Origin: Streptomyces finlayi
GTDB lineage: Bacteria; Actinomycetota; Actinomycetes; Streptomycetales; Streptomycetaceae
Assembly (NCBI RefSeq): GCF_014216315.1
Contig: NZ_CP045702.1
Coordinates: 5,580,001 to 5,644,000 of the forward strand
Length of the DNA: 64,000 nt
Direction: 5' to 3'
In this document: positions 21,001 to 29,951 of the stretch, one piece after another
How positions within the stretch are numbered: the first letter of the stretch is position 1
Layout of the letters: every line of letters begins with the position of its first letter
Made by a program: the position numbers and the translations under genes
The notes under the pieces: generated by a model
What the model was told of the DNA's origin: nothing
The model's input: only the letters and a program-made list of their open reading frames with translations
Database searches by the model: none

Positions 21001-24000
21001 ACGGAGCGGCACCGGCCAAGGGCGACCCCACTCAGTCAGCCACACTCAAGGAGCACACCGGCAGCCGGGCCACGTACCTGGAGAACAACACCACGTACGA
21101 CGCCTACGGCCGTCCCCTGAAGGCCACCGACCTGGCCGCCACAGTCGTCTTCGACACCTCGGGTACGCAGGTGTCGAAGACAGCACGCGCCGACGGACGC
21201 ACGACCACAACGGCCTACACGCCCGCGTCCGGCCGGGCCGCACAGGTCACCGTGACCACCCCGCCGGCCAGAACCGCAGACGCCGCCTCCGCACAGACCA
21301 GCACCACCACACTCGACCCGCTGCGCGGCCTGCCCACCACGAAACTGGACACCAACAACCTCCGCACGGACCTCACCTACGACGCCCTCGGGCGCTCCCT
21401 GAAGGTCTGGCTGCCGAACCGCTCCAAAGCGAGCAACCACACCCCGAACCACGAGTTCACCTACACGGTCAGCGAGAGCCGGCCGGTCGCCATCGGCTCG
21501 AAGACCCTCGGCAAGAACGCCCTCCAGCTGACCACGTACACCCTGTACGACGGCTTCCTGCGCCCCCGTCAGGCACAGATCCCAGGACCGGAGGGCGGCC
21601 GGCTGGTCACCGACACCTTCTACGACGACCGGGGCCTGGCCACGAAGGCATTCGCCCCGTACTACACGACGGGCGCACCGCAGACCGGGCTGTTCACGTT
21701 GGACAACGCCCTGAGCGTCGAGACCCAGGCGTGGAACACCTACGACGGCCTGGGCCGCCTCACCGAAACCACCCAAGGAGCGGGCAACGGAGACGGACTG
21801 ACGCCCCTCGGCACCACCCGCACCGTGTACGGCGGCGACCGGACGACCGTGATCCCGCCCGTCGGCGGCACCGCCACCACCAGCCTGACCGACGCCCGCG
21901 GCAAACCGTCCGAGCTACGCCAGCACCACTCGCGCAACGTCGCAGCACCCTACGACGCCACCCGCTACGAGCACACCCCCGCAGGGCAACTCGCCAAGGT
22001 CACCGACCCGGCCGGCAACACCTGGACCTACGGCTACGACCAACTGGGCCACAATGTCACCAGCAAGGACCCGGACAGCGGCACCACCGTCAGCACCTAC
22101 GACGACCGGGGGCAGTTGACCTCGACCACCGACACGAGGACGGCGAAGAACAAACTCTTCTACGGCTACGACGGTCTGGGCCGCCGCACCGATCTGCGCG
22201 AGGGCTCGGCCACCGGAAACCTGTTGGCCGACTGGACCTACGACACGGTCTCCGGCGCCGAGGGCTTCCTCGCTTCCAGCACCCGCTACAGCGGTACCGC
22301 CGCCTACACCACCAAGGTGCTGGACTACGACCCGCTCTACCGCGCCACACGCACCAGCATCACCGTCCCCGCCGCCGAGGGTGCCTTGCAGGGCAGCTAC
22401 CAGTTCAACACCGGTTACAACACCGACGGGACCGTCTCCGGTATCGGCTTCCCCGCGGCCGGAGCCCTGCCCGGCGGGGGTGTCACCTACAGCTACGACG
22501 ACACACTGCGCCCAGTCGGGATCACCGACAGCCAGGGCCTGAAGGCCGTCACCGCGTACAGCTACACCGGGAAGCCCCTGCAGACCCAGCTGACCAACGG
22601 TGCGGCCGGGAAAATCACCCAGGTCAACAACACCTACCAACGGGGCACCCAGCGGTTGGAGACCAGCCGGGTCGACCGCGAAGACCAGCCGGGCGTCGAC
22701 AAATTCGCCACGTACACGTACGACGAGGCAGGCAACATCCTCGGCGTCGCGGACGTCAACCGCACCGGTACCGACACCCAGTGCTTCACCTACGACCACC
22801 TGCAGCGGCTCACCACCGAGTGGACGCAGGCCACCACCGCCTGCGCCGACGCGCCCTCGGGCAGCTCGGTCGGCGGTCCCGCGCCCTACTGGAACTCGTA
22901 CACCTACGACAAGGCGGGCAACCGCCTCACCGAGACCCGGCACGACCTCGCCGGAGACCCGGCGCAGGACACCGGCCGCACCTACGACTACCCCGACCCC
23001 GGCACCGCGCAACCCCACACCCTGACCTCGGTCACCTCGGCCGGACCGAACGGCACGGCCCGCGACTCCTACACCTACGACGAGACCGGCAACACCCGCA
23101 CCCGCACAGTCGGAGGTGACAAGCAGACCCTCGAATGGGACGCGGAAGGCCATCTCGCCAAGGTCACCGAGCCCGTCGAGGGCTCCGCCGACAAGGTCAC
23201 CGCATACCTCTACGACGCCGAGGGGCAGCGGCTGATCGGCCGCACCCCCACCGAGACCGTCCTCTACCTCGGACCCGCTGAGATCACGCTGGCCAAGGGG
23301 TCCACCACCCCGAAGGCCACCCGCTACATCGACCTCGGCGGGGGCAACCAGGCGGTCCAGAGCGACGGCGGCGGCATCTCCTTCACCCTCGGAGACCACC
23401 ACGGCACCGGACAGCTCGCCGTCGACTCGGCCGACCTGTCCCTCACCCGGCGCAGCACCACCCCCTTCGGCAGGGCGCGAGGCGAGGAGCCCGCCGGCTG
23501 GCCCGGAACCAAGGGCTTCGTCGGTGGCACCACCGACACCAGTACCGGCCTCACCCACCTGGGCGCGCGTGAGTACGACGCATCCACCGGCCGCTTCATC
23601 AGCGTCGACCCGATCATGGACCCGGCCAGCCCGCAGCAGATCAACGGCTACGCCTACGCCAACCACTCACCCGTCACCGGGTCCGACCCCACCGGCCTGT
23701 ACTGCGACAGCTGCAGCATGGGCAACCCCGACAGCGCCTGGGGACCGGGAAGCGGCCCCGGCTGCACCCACTACAACTGCTACGACAAGGACGGCAAGGT
23801 CGCCTACGTCGTACGCGAGACCGCTTGGACCCCGCCGAGCGCCAAGTCCTCTGCGGGCCGGGGCCCGAAGCCCACGTCCAAGCCTGTGGCCGAACCCCAA
23901 CCGATCTTTCTGGCCGGTGTGCGCATCCCCACTCCGAAGGAGATGAACTACCGCTCCGGCTACCAGGACCTGTGGGGCGACTACCAGGCCCAGGTCATGC

Positions 24001-24992
24001 GTTGGTGCGAGGGCCAGTGCCATTCCAACCCCGACTCCGAGGTCTGCGCGGCCGCCCACGATCTCGGCTGGGTGCGGTCCTCCGGCATCGACCTGCTGGA
24101 ACTCATCGGAGTCCGGGACGCCATCGACTGCGCCCAGGGCAGTGCCAGCGGCTGCCTGTGGACAGTGGTGGGCCTCACCCCCTGGGGCAAGGTCGGCAAG
24201 GCCGCCAAGCTGCTCAAGGCCGGCAAGCATGCCGACGCCGCCAAACTGGCCACGTGCGCCGTACGGCACAGCTTCGTGGCGGGCACCGAGGTCGCGATGG
24301 CCGACGGCACGAGCAAACCCATCGAACAGGTGGAGGCCGGCGACAAGGTCCTTGCCACCGATCCCGTGACGGGCCGGACACAGGCCCGCGAAGTGGTCGC
24401 CACCATCACCAAGGACGACGACAAGCACTACACCCGGCTTGCTGTCACCACCACCGACGGCGAAGCCGGCATCACCGCCACCGACCACCACCCCTTCTGG
24501 AGCCCGGACGCACAGGCATGGGTGAACGCCGGAGACCTCACGCCCGGCACCCGGTTGCTCACCGCGGACGGCATATCCGCGACCGTCGAGAGCATCCGGC
24601 ACTTCCGGATGTCCGGCCGCACCTACGACCTCACGGTCGTTGGAGTGCATACGTACTATGTGCTGGCCGGCGAGACGCCGGTCCTCGTTCACAACACCAA
24701 TTGTGACGTCGCTGGCCGAGGGCTTTGGCAGCTAACCAAGGAAGGCTCGACGAAACTCCTGAAGGGAGGTCCGTTCAAGACCACCTTCCATAAGAGCGCC
24801 TCGGACGGCACCTGGTGGACTCCGGATGTGACCGGCCACGGCCAATCGGCGTTCAAGGTCTATCGGGAGACCAGCAAGGGGCTCGAATGGATCTCGGACG
24901 CCGACAAATACGGCACCTACATGCCGGACAAGTGGAAGGGCGACACGGGGAAATTCATTCCGATGAACAAATTGAGGGGCGTCAAGGGATGA
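18075..24992 (+). CDS. RHS/YD-repeat polymorphic toxin with HINT domain and C-terminal toxin tail
   Basis: About 2,300 residues. ATG 18075 is preferred to the upstream ATG 18042 because GAGGG lies 8 bp before it and a classic Sec signal follows (LSVSAVLVGTLLQ...APAIA). Next come a beta-rich wall-facing region (~18850-20600) and many YD repeats (~20750-23400; e.g. YDxxGxL, YDxxGRP). The RHS-associated core is at ~23500-23700 (GLTHLGAREYDASTGRFISVDP...YAYANHSP). A linker leads to a HINT autoprotease domain (~24260-24700, from SFVAGTEVAMADGT to PVLVHN). The last ~97 residues are a distinct toxin tail with WWTPD, GHGQSAFKVY, DADKYG and KGDTGKFIP. I do not assign a toxin family; a nuclease is plausible. 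The immunity gene overlaps the stop codon. Confidence 0.9.
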   Translation: MNGRAGSRRWAVLRRRVALSVSAVLVGTLLQGVSAPAIADDGKELPGLPSSEEPLTGHTAKARPRTGDGVPTAPEAEPRADWARAGTATVKVPGTGQAPRKAGALPVALTAPSPRTARQKNAPPPAESAAVRVLDRARTAKAGVEGLLFTLTPAAPTGERQAGTVGVGVQVDYAAFAQAHGGAYASRLRLVQLPACSLTTPDNPNCRTGKPVTTTNDTEKHRLTATGLALQAGTATVLAAEAGASSEAGDYTATPLSPSAAWHTNVNTGDFTWSYDIPVPDVPGGMRPILGMSYSSGSIDGRTGTTNNQSSWVGDGFDLWPGSIERRYKPCADDDIKNADGHTPGDLCWGYDNAFISFNGKAGELVPTGNDTFKLQNDDGTKVRRLTEATRGNGDNDNEYWELTTPEGTRYYFGYHRLPGWATGKETTDSTWTAPVYGDDSGDQCHGTTFADSWCQQAWRWNLDYAVDLHGNAVAYYYDKETNSYGRNLKDADDTPYVRGGSLDRIEYGLKATDLYADKALAKVDFDNAERCLPETGVTCAADTIGDKSFYWYDTPWDMNCPAATTCDQGRLSPTFWTRKRLASLTTQVLGSDGTYSAVDSWKLGHRWGMADVDYQLLLESIQHTGHTATPAVTLPKTTLGYSQAANRLDRTGDGKAPFIKERLSDISDEYGGQISVDYSAPACDWNALPVPQTNTTRCFPQYIGGSTSDDPTLQWFNKYVVDAVTLTDRTGTAPDQVTRYTYVGYAAWHFDDDDGLTKEKFKTWSQWRGYGHVRVQTGGVGAMKSQEEHYFLRGMHGDRKAPSGGTKDVSVSLGAGEGEPITDHEAAGGFEYKSAVYSAPGGKVLKKTVSRPWHHETARRTRSWGAITANFTGASNTRVFTSLDNGTGASWRETATSTTYDTVAGRAVEVNDLADTSLTTDDQCTRSTFATSTAKNILTLPSRVETVAAACTATVVDRSKDVISPTRTAYDNGTYGAAPAKGDPTQSATLKEHTGSRATYLENNTTYDAYGRPLKATDLAATVVFDTSGTQVSKTARADGRTTTTAYTPASGRAAQVTVTTPPARTADAASAQTSTTTLDPLRGLPTTKLDTNNLRTDLTYDALGRSLKVWLPNRSKASNHTPNHEFTYTVSESRPVAIGSKTLGKNALQLTTYTLYDGFLRPRQAQIPGPEGGRLVTDTFYDDRGLATKAFAPYYTTGAPQTGLFTLDNALSVETQAWNTYDGLGRLTETTQGAGNGDGLTPLGTTRTVYGGDRTTVIPPVGGTATTSLTDARGKPSELRQHHSRNVAAPYDATRYEHTPAGQLAKVTDPAGNTWTYGYDQLGHNVTSKDPDSGTTVSTYDDRGQLTSTTDTRTAKNKLFYGYDGLGRRTDLREGSATGNLLADWTYDTVSGAEGFLASSTRYSGTAAYTTKVLDYDPLYRATRTSITVPAAEGALQGSYQFNTGYNTDGTVSGIGFPAAGALPGGGVTYSYDDTLRPVGITDSQGLKAVTAYSYTGKPLQTQLTNGAAGKITQVNNTYQRGTQRLETSRVDREDQPGVDKFATYTYDEAGNILGVADVNRTGTDTQCFTYDHLQRLTTEWTQATTACADAPSGSSVGGPAPYWNSYTYDKAGNRLTETRHDLAGDPAQDTGRTYDYPDPGTAQPHTLTSVTSAGPNGTARDSYTYDETGNTRTRTVGGDKQTLEWDAEGHLAKVTEPVEGSADKVTAYLYDAEGQRLIGRTPTETVLYLGPAEITLAKGSTTPKATRYIDLGGGNQAVQSDGGGISFTLGDHHGTGQLAVDSADLSLTRRSTTPFGRARGEEPAGWPGTKGFVGGTTDTSTGLTHLGAREYDASTGRFISVDPIMDPASPQQINGYAYANHSPVTGSDPTGLYCDSCSMGNPDSAWGPGSGPGCTHYNCYDKDGKVAYVVRETAWTPPSAKSSAGRGPKPTSKPVAEPQPIFLAGVRIPTPKEMNYRSGYQDLWGDYQAQVMRWCEGQCHSNPDSEVCAAAHDLGWVRSSGIDLLELIGVRDAIDCAQGSASGCLWTVVGLTPWGKVGKAAKLLKAGKHADAAKLATCAVRHSFVAGTEVAMADGTSKPIEQVEAGDKVLATDPVTGRTQAREVVATITKDDDKHYTRLAVTTTDGEAGITATDHHPFWSPDAQAWVNAGDLTPGTRLLTADGISATVESIRHFRMSGRTYDLTVVGVHTYYVLAGETPVLVHNTNCDVAGRGLWQLTKEGSTKLLKGGPFKTTFHKSASDGTWWTPDVTGHGQSAFKVYRETSKGLEWISDADKYGTYMPDKWKGDTGKFIPMNKLRGVKG

Positions 24993-25402
24993 TCGAGACC
25001 GCCGACGATTTCGTACGGCTGCGCAACAGCTCGGATCCTCAGCAATGCTGCAGGGCGGCAGCGGAGGAGGCGTCCGTGCAGGTATGGACGGAGGTCATCG
25101 ATCGGTATCCGGAAGAACGGGTGGGGGTAGTCCAGAACAAAACGGTGCCGTTGGCTGTTCTGGAGCTATTGATCGACGACCCCGATACTCGCGTCCGCTT
25201 CATGGTGACCATGAAGCGGAAACTGTCACCGGACCTTCTCGAGCGACTCGCTCACGATGCGGACGAATCGATCAGAATGAGGGTTGCACAGCACAGGAAT
25301 ACGTCCAGGGAGACATTGGAATCCCTTCGACACGACCCCTGGAGCGAAGTCCGCGCGGCTGTGGAGGACCGATTGGGCGGCACCGGCAGAGATCTCCCTT
25401 GA
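24989..25402 (+). CDS. Putative immunity protein, HEAT-like repeats
   Basis: A 137-residue protein whose ATG overlaps the toxin stop (ATGA), the standard toxin-immunity coupling. It contains about three degenerate alpha-alpha repeats, each with a D(P/A)D..(V/I)R step (DDPDTRVRFMV, HDADESIRMRVA, HDPWSEVRAAVE), as in HEAT-like or leucine-rich-variant scaffolds. It is cytosolic, with no signal peptide. The expected role is to bind and neutralise the toxin tail encoded just upstream. The immunity role rests on position and coupling, not on a recognised immunity family. Confidence 0.72.
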   Translation: MIETADDFVRLRNSSDPQQCCRAAAEEASVQVWTEVIDRYPEERVGVVQNKTVPLAVLELLIDDPDTRVRFMVTMKRKLSPDLLERLAHDADESIRMRVAQHRNTSRETLESLRHDPWSEVRAAVEDRLGGTGRDLP

Positions 25403-25439
25403 GGAAGGAAGGCGGCCTCAAGGGCTTGCTCCGCTCGCC

Positions 25440-26193
25440 GCGCGGGTCCCGGCTCACGGCCGGGAGCGGTCTCCGGGGAGCAGACCATGCCCGCCATTGA
25501 AACCCGCCCGGAACCCCTGACCCGGACGCGGACTACCGGCGTCTGGTCGATTCGGCCCCAGGACCTCGCGCGTGGCGGCCTCAGTGACATGCCGGCCTCG
25601 TCCTCGAGGGCGAGGCCAGCATTGCGGGCCGCCGCTGTGCTTTTACCTGCGGCCACACCTCCTTCTTCCATAACTCCACTGCCGTGTCGTCACGGTTCGA
25701 TCGCTCGCCGGGCTGGATGCCGCCACGACCAGCCATGATGCTTCAGCAGCCGCCATGTTGTTTCCACTGTGTAGCTGACGTGGAACAACCGTCCGATCAG
25801 AGTCCTCACCCGGGCCAGTGTCCACCGCTGGTCAGCGCAGTCGCGGGAGAGGGGGCCGCGCTCCAACTCCCGCTCCAATTGCGCGATCTGGTCTGCCGAA
25901 AGCCTCGGGCGCCGTGGCGATCCGCGACCCCTTCGACCGGGCGCCCTCTTCGCCCTGCTCGCGCCACTGACGGCACCAGCGCTCCACCGGCCGCTCGCTC
26001 CACCGGCCGCTCGCTCACCCGGCCGCGATCTCAACGGTTCTTCGCGCCGCTCTCGAAGCGACCGACCGCTTCCAGCCGGATCCCCTCTCTTCCAGCCCTC
26101 TTGGCATCGGTCAAACCGCCGCTCTGCGCGTATCGCACACCCCACAACTATCGCCCCGACTCGGCCGGTGACATGCGAACGGCCCGACATCAC
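25440..26193 (-). pseudogene. IS630-family transposase relic
   Basis: The first part reads as an IS630 winged-helix region (LSADQIAQLERELERGP, then RWTLARVRTLIGRLFHVSY, then TWRLLKHHGWSW, then ARRAIE). A one-base shift near 25690 then breaks the frame: the sequence resumes as DDTAVELWKKEVWPQVKA. Another shift enters the DDE start (GLALEDEAGMSLRPPRARSW, then GSGRVSMAGMVC). It is truncated near 25440-25480, before the remaining catalytic residues. It lies between the immunity gene and the sialidase gene. Confidence 0.7.
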
Positions 26194-26459
26194 CCAATTA
26201 AGTTGAGTAGCAGGCAGGGGGTGTTCCGACAGTCTAGAGGTGTCCGTGCGGTCGCTGTTGGCGTACTAAGGATCGGGCTGCGCTTGCCTGGAAGAGGTGG
26301 CTTCACCTCGATCAGGGCGACGCCGAGGATATCGACGCCTGGTCTTCATGAGGTGTTCGAACGGAAGCGGTGTCGATGCATCTCGTTCGTACGGTCGACG
26401 CACTTACTGTTACGAACAAGTGGAGTGACGGCTCCGGGGTGATGTGCGGGGGACGCGTG

Positions 26460-27695
26460 ATGGTTCGATGCCGGTATCCGGTACTGGCTGGGGTGTCGTT
26501 CCTCATCGCGGGATGCCAGGTCGTTCCGCAGACAGCCGACCAGCGGAGCGCTGTTCCGCCAACTGTGCTGCGGTGCGCGCCAACTGACGTGTTCGTGTCG
26601 GGCCGGATGGGCTACGACGTCTTCCGCATACCGGCACTGGTCACGGTGAGGGAGTCGAGTTCCGATCGTCCGGTCCTGGTCGCATTCGCGGAAGGCCGTC
26701 GCGATGGCGCCGCGGATCACGGCGATATCGACGTCGTGCAGCGGGTGTCACGAGACGGCGGCTGCACCTGGTCCGCACTGACCCGGGTCGCGGACGCAGG
26801 CTCGGACACGCTGGGAAATCCCGCCCCCGTGGTCGACGCGTCCGGTACCCGGATGGTCCTCCTCACCACACGTAACGGCGGCCGGACGACGGAGCGCGCC
26901 ATCATGACGGGCGCTGCGGCTTCCCGGGACGGGCGGCGCGTCTACGTCCAGTCGAGTACGGACGCGGGATTGTCCTGGTCTCCGCCCCATGAGATCACCG
27001 ATGCGGTGAAGCGCCAGGACTGGCGCTGGTACGCCACGGGGCCTGGACACGGGATCACCCTGACCCACGGCGCTCACGCGGGCCGCATCGTGGTGGCAGC
27101 GAACCATTCCGTCGCCCCCGGACCCGGGAGCTCGGATACGGGGGTGGAACCGCACCACTACGCCGGCCACTCCCTGATCAGTGACGACGGCGGTGCGACC
27201 TGGCGAGTCGGTTATGTCGACCCCGCCGGGGGCGAGCTGCATCACGTCAATGAGACCGCGGTCGCTGAACTCCCGGATGGGCAGGTGTATTTCAACGCCC
27301 GCAACCAGCACGGAAGCGCGCCGGGCAGTCGTGTGCACGCCTGGAGCCGCGACGGTGGCGTCACATTGGAATCGCCCTTCGAGGCAGTCGCGGACATCAC
27401 CGCGCCCACGGTGCAGGGAAGTCTCCTCCACGTGGGCGACAGCGCGGCGGGCGGCTCGCTGTTCATGGCCGCACCATCCGACCCCGAAGACCGTGCGCGG
27501 ATGACGGTGCGTACGAGTGGCGACGGTGGTGCGACCTGGTCCGACGGGTTAGTCGTCTCCCCGAGCAAGGCTGCCTACTCCGACATGGCACGCGTCGACG
27601 CGGACCACGTCGGCCTGCTGTACGAGACGGGTCGCACCTCGGCGTATGACGCCATCCGGTTCACCCCGATCGCCCTCGCCGATCTCACGAACTGA
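26460..27695 (+). CDS. Lipoprotein exo-sialidase (GH33 family)
   Basis: A 411-residue protein. ATG 26460 is preferred because GGGGGA lies ~7 bp upstream and the N-terminus is a lipoprotein signal (VLAGVSFLIAGC) with the lipidation cysteine at residue 19. The six-bladed sialidase signature is clear. It has the FRIP arginine motif (DVFRIPAL), at least four Asp-boxes (SRDGGCTW, STDAGLSW, SDDGGATW, SGDGGATW), an HHVNETAVAELPDG segment typical of the Glu region, and LLYETG near the end. It would release terminal sialic acids at the cell surface. There are no sialic-acid catabolism genes nearby, so it is a lone accessory gene next to a toxin locus. Flanking IS630 and IS5 relics suggest transfer. 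Confidence 0.87.
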   Translation: MVRCRYPVLAGVSFLIAGCQVVPQTADQRSAVPPTVLRCAPTDVFVSGRMGYDVFRIPALVTVRESSSDRPVLVAFAEGRRDGAADHGDIDVVQRVSRDGGCTWSALTRVADAGSDTLGNPAPVVDASGTRMVLLTTRNGGRTTERAIMTGAAASRDGRRVYVQSSTDAGLSWSPPHEITDAVKRQDWRWYATGPGHGITLTHGAHAGRIVVAANHSVAPGPGSSDTGVEPHHYAGHSLISDDGGATWRVGYVDPAGGELHHVNETAVAELPDGQVYFNARNQHGSAPGSRVHAWSRDGGVTLESPFEAVADITAPTVQGSLLHVGDSAAGGSLFMAAPSDPEDRARMTVRTSGDGGATWSDGLVVSPSKAAYSDMARVDADHVGLLYETGRTSAYDAIRFTPIALADLTN

Positions 27696-27734
27696 GCGCC
27701 CAGAGCTCACGAACTGGCGTAACTTCCGGCGGAC

Positions 27735-28040
27735 ATGCGGCAATCCCCTACGTTCACGGTCACGTCGGCCGATGCGGCGTTATCGGACCTGTTCGCGGTA
27801 GACGTCCTGGTCGTACTCGCGGCCGAAGAAGAGTGAATCCGGTGCGCGGCCTGGGTGCCGACCCGGCCACTGAAGGCGGGATGGCGTCGATCAGCTGCAT
27901 GCGCGGTGTGAGGTCGTTGCGGTTGCCACCGGTGAGAATCACGGCGAGCGGGGTTCCATGCCTGTCCGTTATCAGGTGACGTTTCCGCGGCTCACGGAGA
28001 CGCCCCGATGGCCACGGCCGAGTCGTAGGCTTGTGCCGCT
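27735..28040 (-). pseudogene. IS5-family transposase internal relic
   Basis: The minus strand reads KRHLITDRHGTPLAVILTGG, then NRNDLTPRMQLIDAIPP, which is the central DDE region of IS5-type transposases. The frame is disturbed at both ends and there is no start or stop context. The rest of 27696-28203 holds nothing else I can support. Confidence 0.65.
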
Positions 28041-28203
28041 CAACGTTTTCCGTGTCAGAGAAGATCCGAGTCGCTCATTACGAAAAGTGATTGCGCGAGG
28101 GCGCGAGGCGATGGGCCAACAGTTCAAGATCACTAAGATCTGGCGACGGTGAGGGCGACCCTTTCCCCGCGCTCCTCTGCAGTAGTACATGCGTGAGGCG
28201 GTG

Positions 28204-28538
28204 GGTGCGGCGAACGCCGCACGGTTCCCGTGCGAGCCGGATCGAGGAGGACCCAGCCGGATTGAAACGGGCTGCTTTGTCCGTTGTTTCGGCATCATTG
28301 CAGGTGAGAGGCGTCACCTGAATGGGTTCGAGTCCCACCCGCCCCACCAAGATCCCCAGGCAGAAACGTTCTGACCTGGGGAAACGTGTCTTCTGGGGGC
28401 CGTTTAGCGTGCGGCGAACGCCTCGTGGAGTGCGGCGAACGTGGTGCGTCTGGCGTCCAGGTCGGGTGTTGCGCGGCTGTGACCTGGGCTTTTGGCGGGG
28501 CCGTGTCCGTGGGAGGGTTATGAATGCTCCCACGGCTG
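28204..28538 (+). repeat. Dispersed structured repeat, copy C
   Basis: Full copy. The first hairpin is GTGCGGCGAACGCCGCAC, a paired substitution relative to copies B, E and G (GCAGC/GCTGC becomes GCGGC/GCCGC). It includes GAGGAGGACCCAGCC, GTGAGAGGCGTCAC, the T-arm motif at 28324, the CCCCAGG...CCTGGGG hairpin, a GTGCGGCGAACG block, and the closing GTGGGAG...CTCCCAC hairpin. Confidence 0.87.
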
Positions 28539-28798
28539 CCTCCCGCCTGAACGGCGAGATGTTTCGAACCCGGGGACGTTCGATCTGGGCACGGCGCCAT
28601 TCCAACGTCTGCCTATAGCACCCAGTGTTAGCGGCGCCGCGGTGAGTAGTTCCTCGCGTCCTGCCACGGGAGCTGCTTCGGGTTGATGCCGACGAATCAA
28701 GCCATTAGGATGAGGCCGCCGTGGGTGCGCACACTGTACGTACGAGCCGCTGATGGACTGGCGGCAGCTCGCGATCTTGCGGGAACTCTCGGTCTCCT

Positions 28799-29143
28799 TC
28801 AGGTGGTTGCGAGAGCTGCGGCTAGGAGCAGCAGTGCAAGTCCGCCCACTGCGATGACACTGCCGATGAGCCTGAAGAACAACGGCCGAACGATGTCGGT
28901 ATCGGCGAGGCCTAGATTGCCAGTCTGCTGCGCCTTCAGCTCGATGGCAGCCCGACGGCGCTTCATCGTGAGGTTCACAGCGCCACGCACGTCGAAGGCC
29001 CACCTTCCTCCGTAACAAACGGCTGCGATTCCCAGCACGGCGATGACAATGAGAGCCCCGGTCGGGGTGGAGGAATCCGCAGCCAGCGTGGCGGTGATCA
29101 TGAACATGAGGCGCATCATGGCACGTAGGCGCGGGCGCGTCAC
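28799..29143 (-). CDS. Small hypothetical membrane protein
   Basis: A 114-residue frame starting at GTG 29143, with GGTGGA a few bases upstream. It has two hydrophobic helices (TGALIVIAVLGIAAVCYGG and LIGSVIAVGGLALLLLAAAL) separated by a basic loop (MKRRRAAIELKAQQ). Composition and helix pattern suggest a real protein. No family is recognised and no partner gene adjoins it; it sits between repeat copy C and IS relics. Confidence 0.5.
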   Translation of the reverse strand: MTRPRLRAMMRLMFMITATLAADSSTPTGALIVIAVLGIAAVCYGGRWAFDVRGAVNLTMKRRRAAIELKAQQTGNLGLADTDIVRPLFFRLIGSVIAVGGLALLLLAAALATT

Positions 29144-29174
29144 TGTTCCACCGGGATGCTTCGCAGGAGGCTAC

Positions 29175-29463
29175 TGCCTGGTCGTCAATGGTTACTTTCT
29201 GCGCATGATCTTTTCGTGCCAGCGGGCGAAGTAGGCGTGGACGGTGTCCCAGTGCGGGTAGCTGTGCGGCAGATAGCGCCAGGGGGTCCCGGGTCCGATT
29301 CACGTAGAGGACCGCGTTCAGAAGGCTGCAGGTCATGGTTCGGCGGCCTGCTTATGTCCAGCCCGTGGCCTCGGTGCTCTGACCGCCAGGCGGTCAGGAC
29401 CGGCTCGACCAGCTTCGGCCGGGCATCGGAGAGGTCGCTTGGAAAACGGCGACTCTCAGGCAT
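29175..29463 (-). pseudogene. IS5-family transposase N-terminal relic
   Basis: ATG 29463 reads MPESRRFPSDLSDARPKLVE then PVLTAWRS, the DUF4096-type N-terminus of IS5 transposases. After one or more frameshifts it continues as NAVLYVNRTRDP and RYLPHSYPHWDTVHAYFARW. It ends near 29175 without a catalytic domain. An IS3 element lies immediately to its right. Confidence 0.7.
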
Positions 29464-29567
29464 GTTTCGGGAATACCCGCCAGCCAAGGCCCTCTCTGTC
29501 AGCCTTGGGTGAGACGTTCCGCTTCGGCGGGTTAGCCTGAGAGGGCACGACAGGAGAACCACGCCTC

Positions 29568-29951
29568 ATGACCAGCACCAAGCCCGCCGGATCCGACCCG
29601 GCTCCCAGGCCGAAGCGCCGCTCCTTCAGCCCGGAGTACAAACTGCGGATCGTCGCCGAGTGCGACGGCGCGCCCAGGAACGAGAAGGGTGCGGTCCTGC
29701 GCCGCGAACGGCTCTACCACTCGCACGTCAAGGAATGGCGGGCCGCGCGGGATGCCGGTGCCCTGGAAAACCTGGTCGACCGCCGGACCGGCCCGGCCCG
29801 TGTGAAGAAGTCCGCCACGGAGGTGGAGAACGAGAAGCTGCGGCAGCAGGTGGAGCGGCTGCAGAAGGACCTGGCCCGGAACAAGGCCGCACTCGAGGTG
29901 ATGGGAAAAGCTTCCGCGCTCTTGGAAATGATCTCCGAGAGCGCGGACTGA
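29568..29951 (+). CDS. IS3-family transposase OrfA
   Basis: A 127-residue protein with an N-terminal HTH region (RRSFSPEYKLRIVAECDG) and a C-terminal leucine-zipper-like coiled coil (EVENEKLRQQVERLQKDLAR). This is the usual DNA-binding and multimerisation subunit of IS3 elements. Its end overlaps the OrfB frame, and a slippery heptamer near the 3' end should allow a fused OrfAB transposase. Confidence 0.88.
   Translation: MTSTKPAGSDPAPRPKRRSFSPEYKLRIVAECDGAPRNEKGAVLRRERLYHSHVKEWRAARDAGALENLVDRRTGPARVKKSATEVENEKLRQQVERLQKDLARNKAALEVMGKASALLEMISESAD
29903..29909 (+). promoter_or_regulatory. Candidate -1 ribosomal frameshift heptamer GGGAAAA
   Basis: GGGAAAA fits X-XXY-YYZ in the OrfA frame (codons GGA AAA) and lies inside the OrfA/OrfB overlap. 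The OrfB frame is exactly -1 relative to OrfA, as in other IS3 elements that make OrfAB by programmed frameshifting. Confidence 0.6.
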
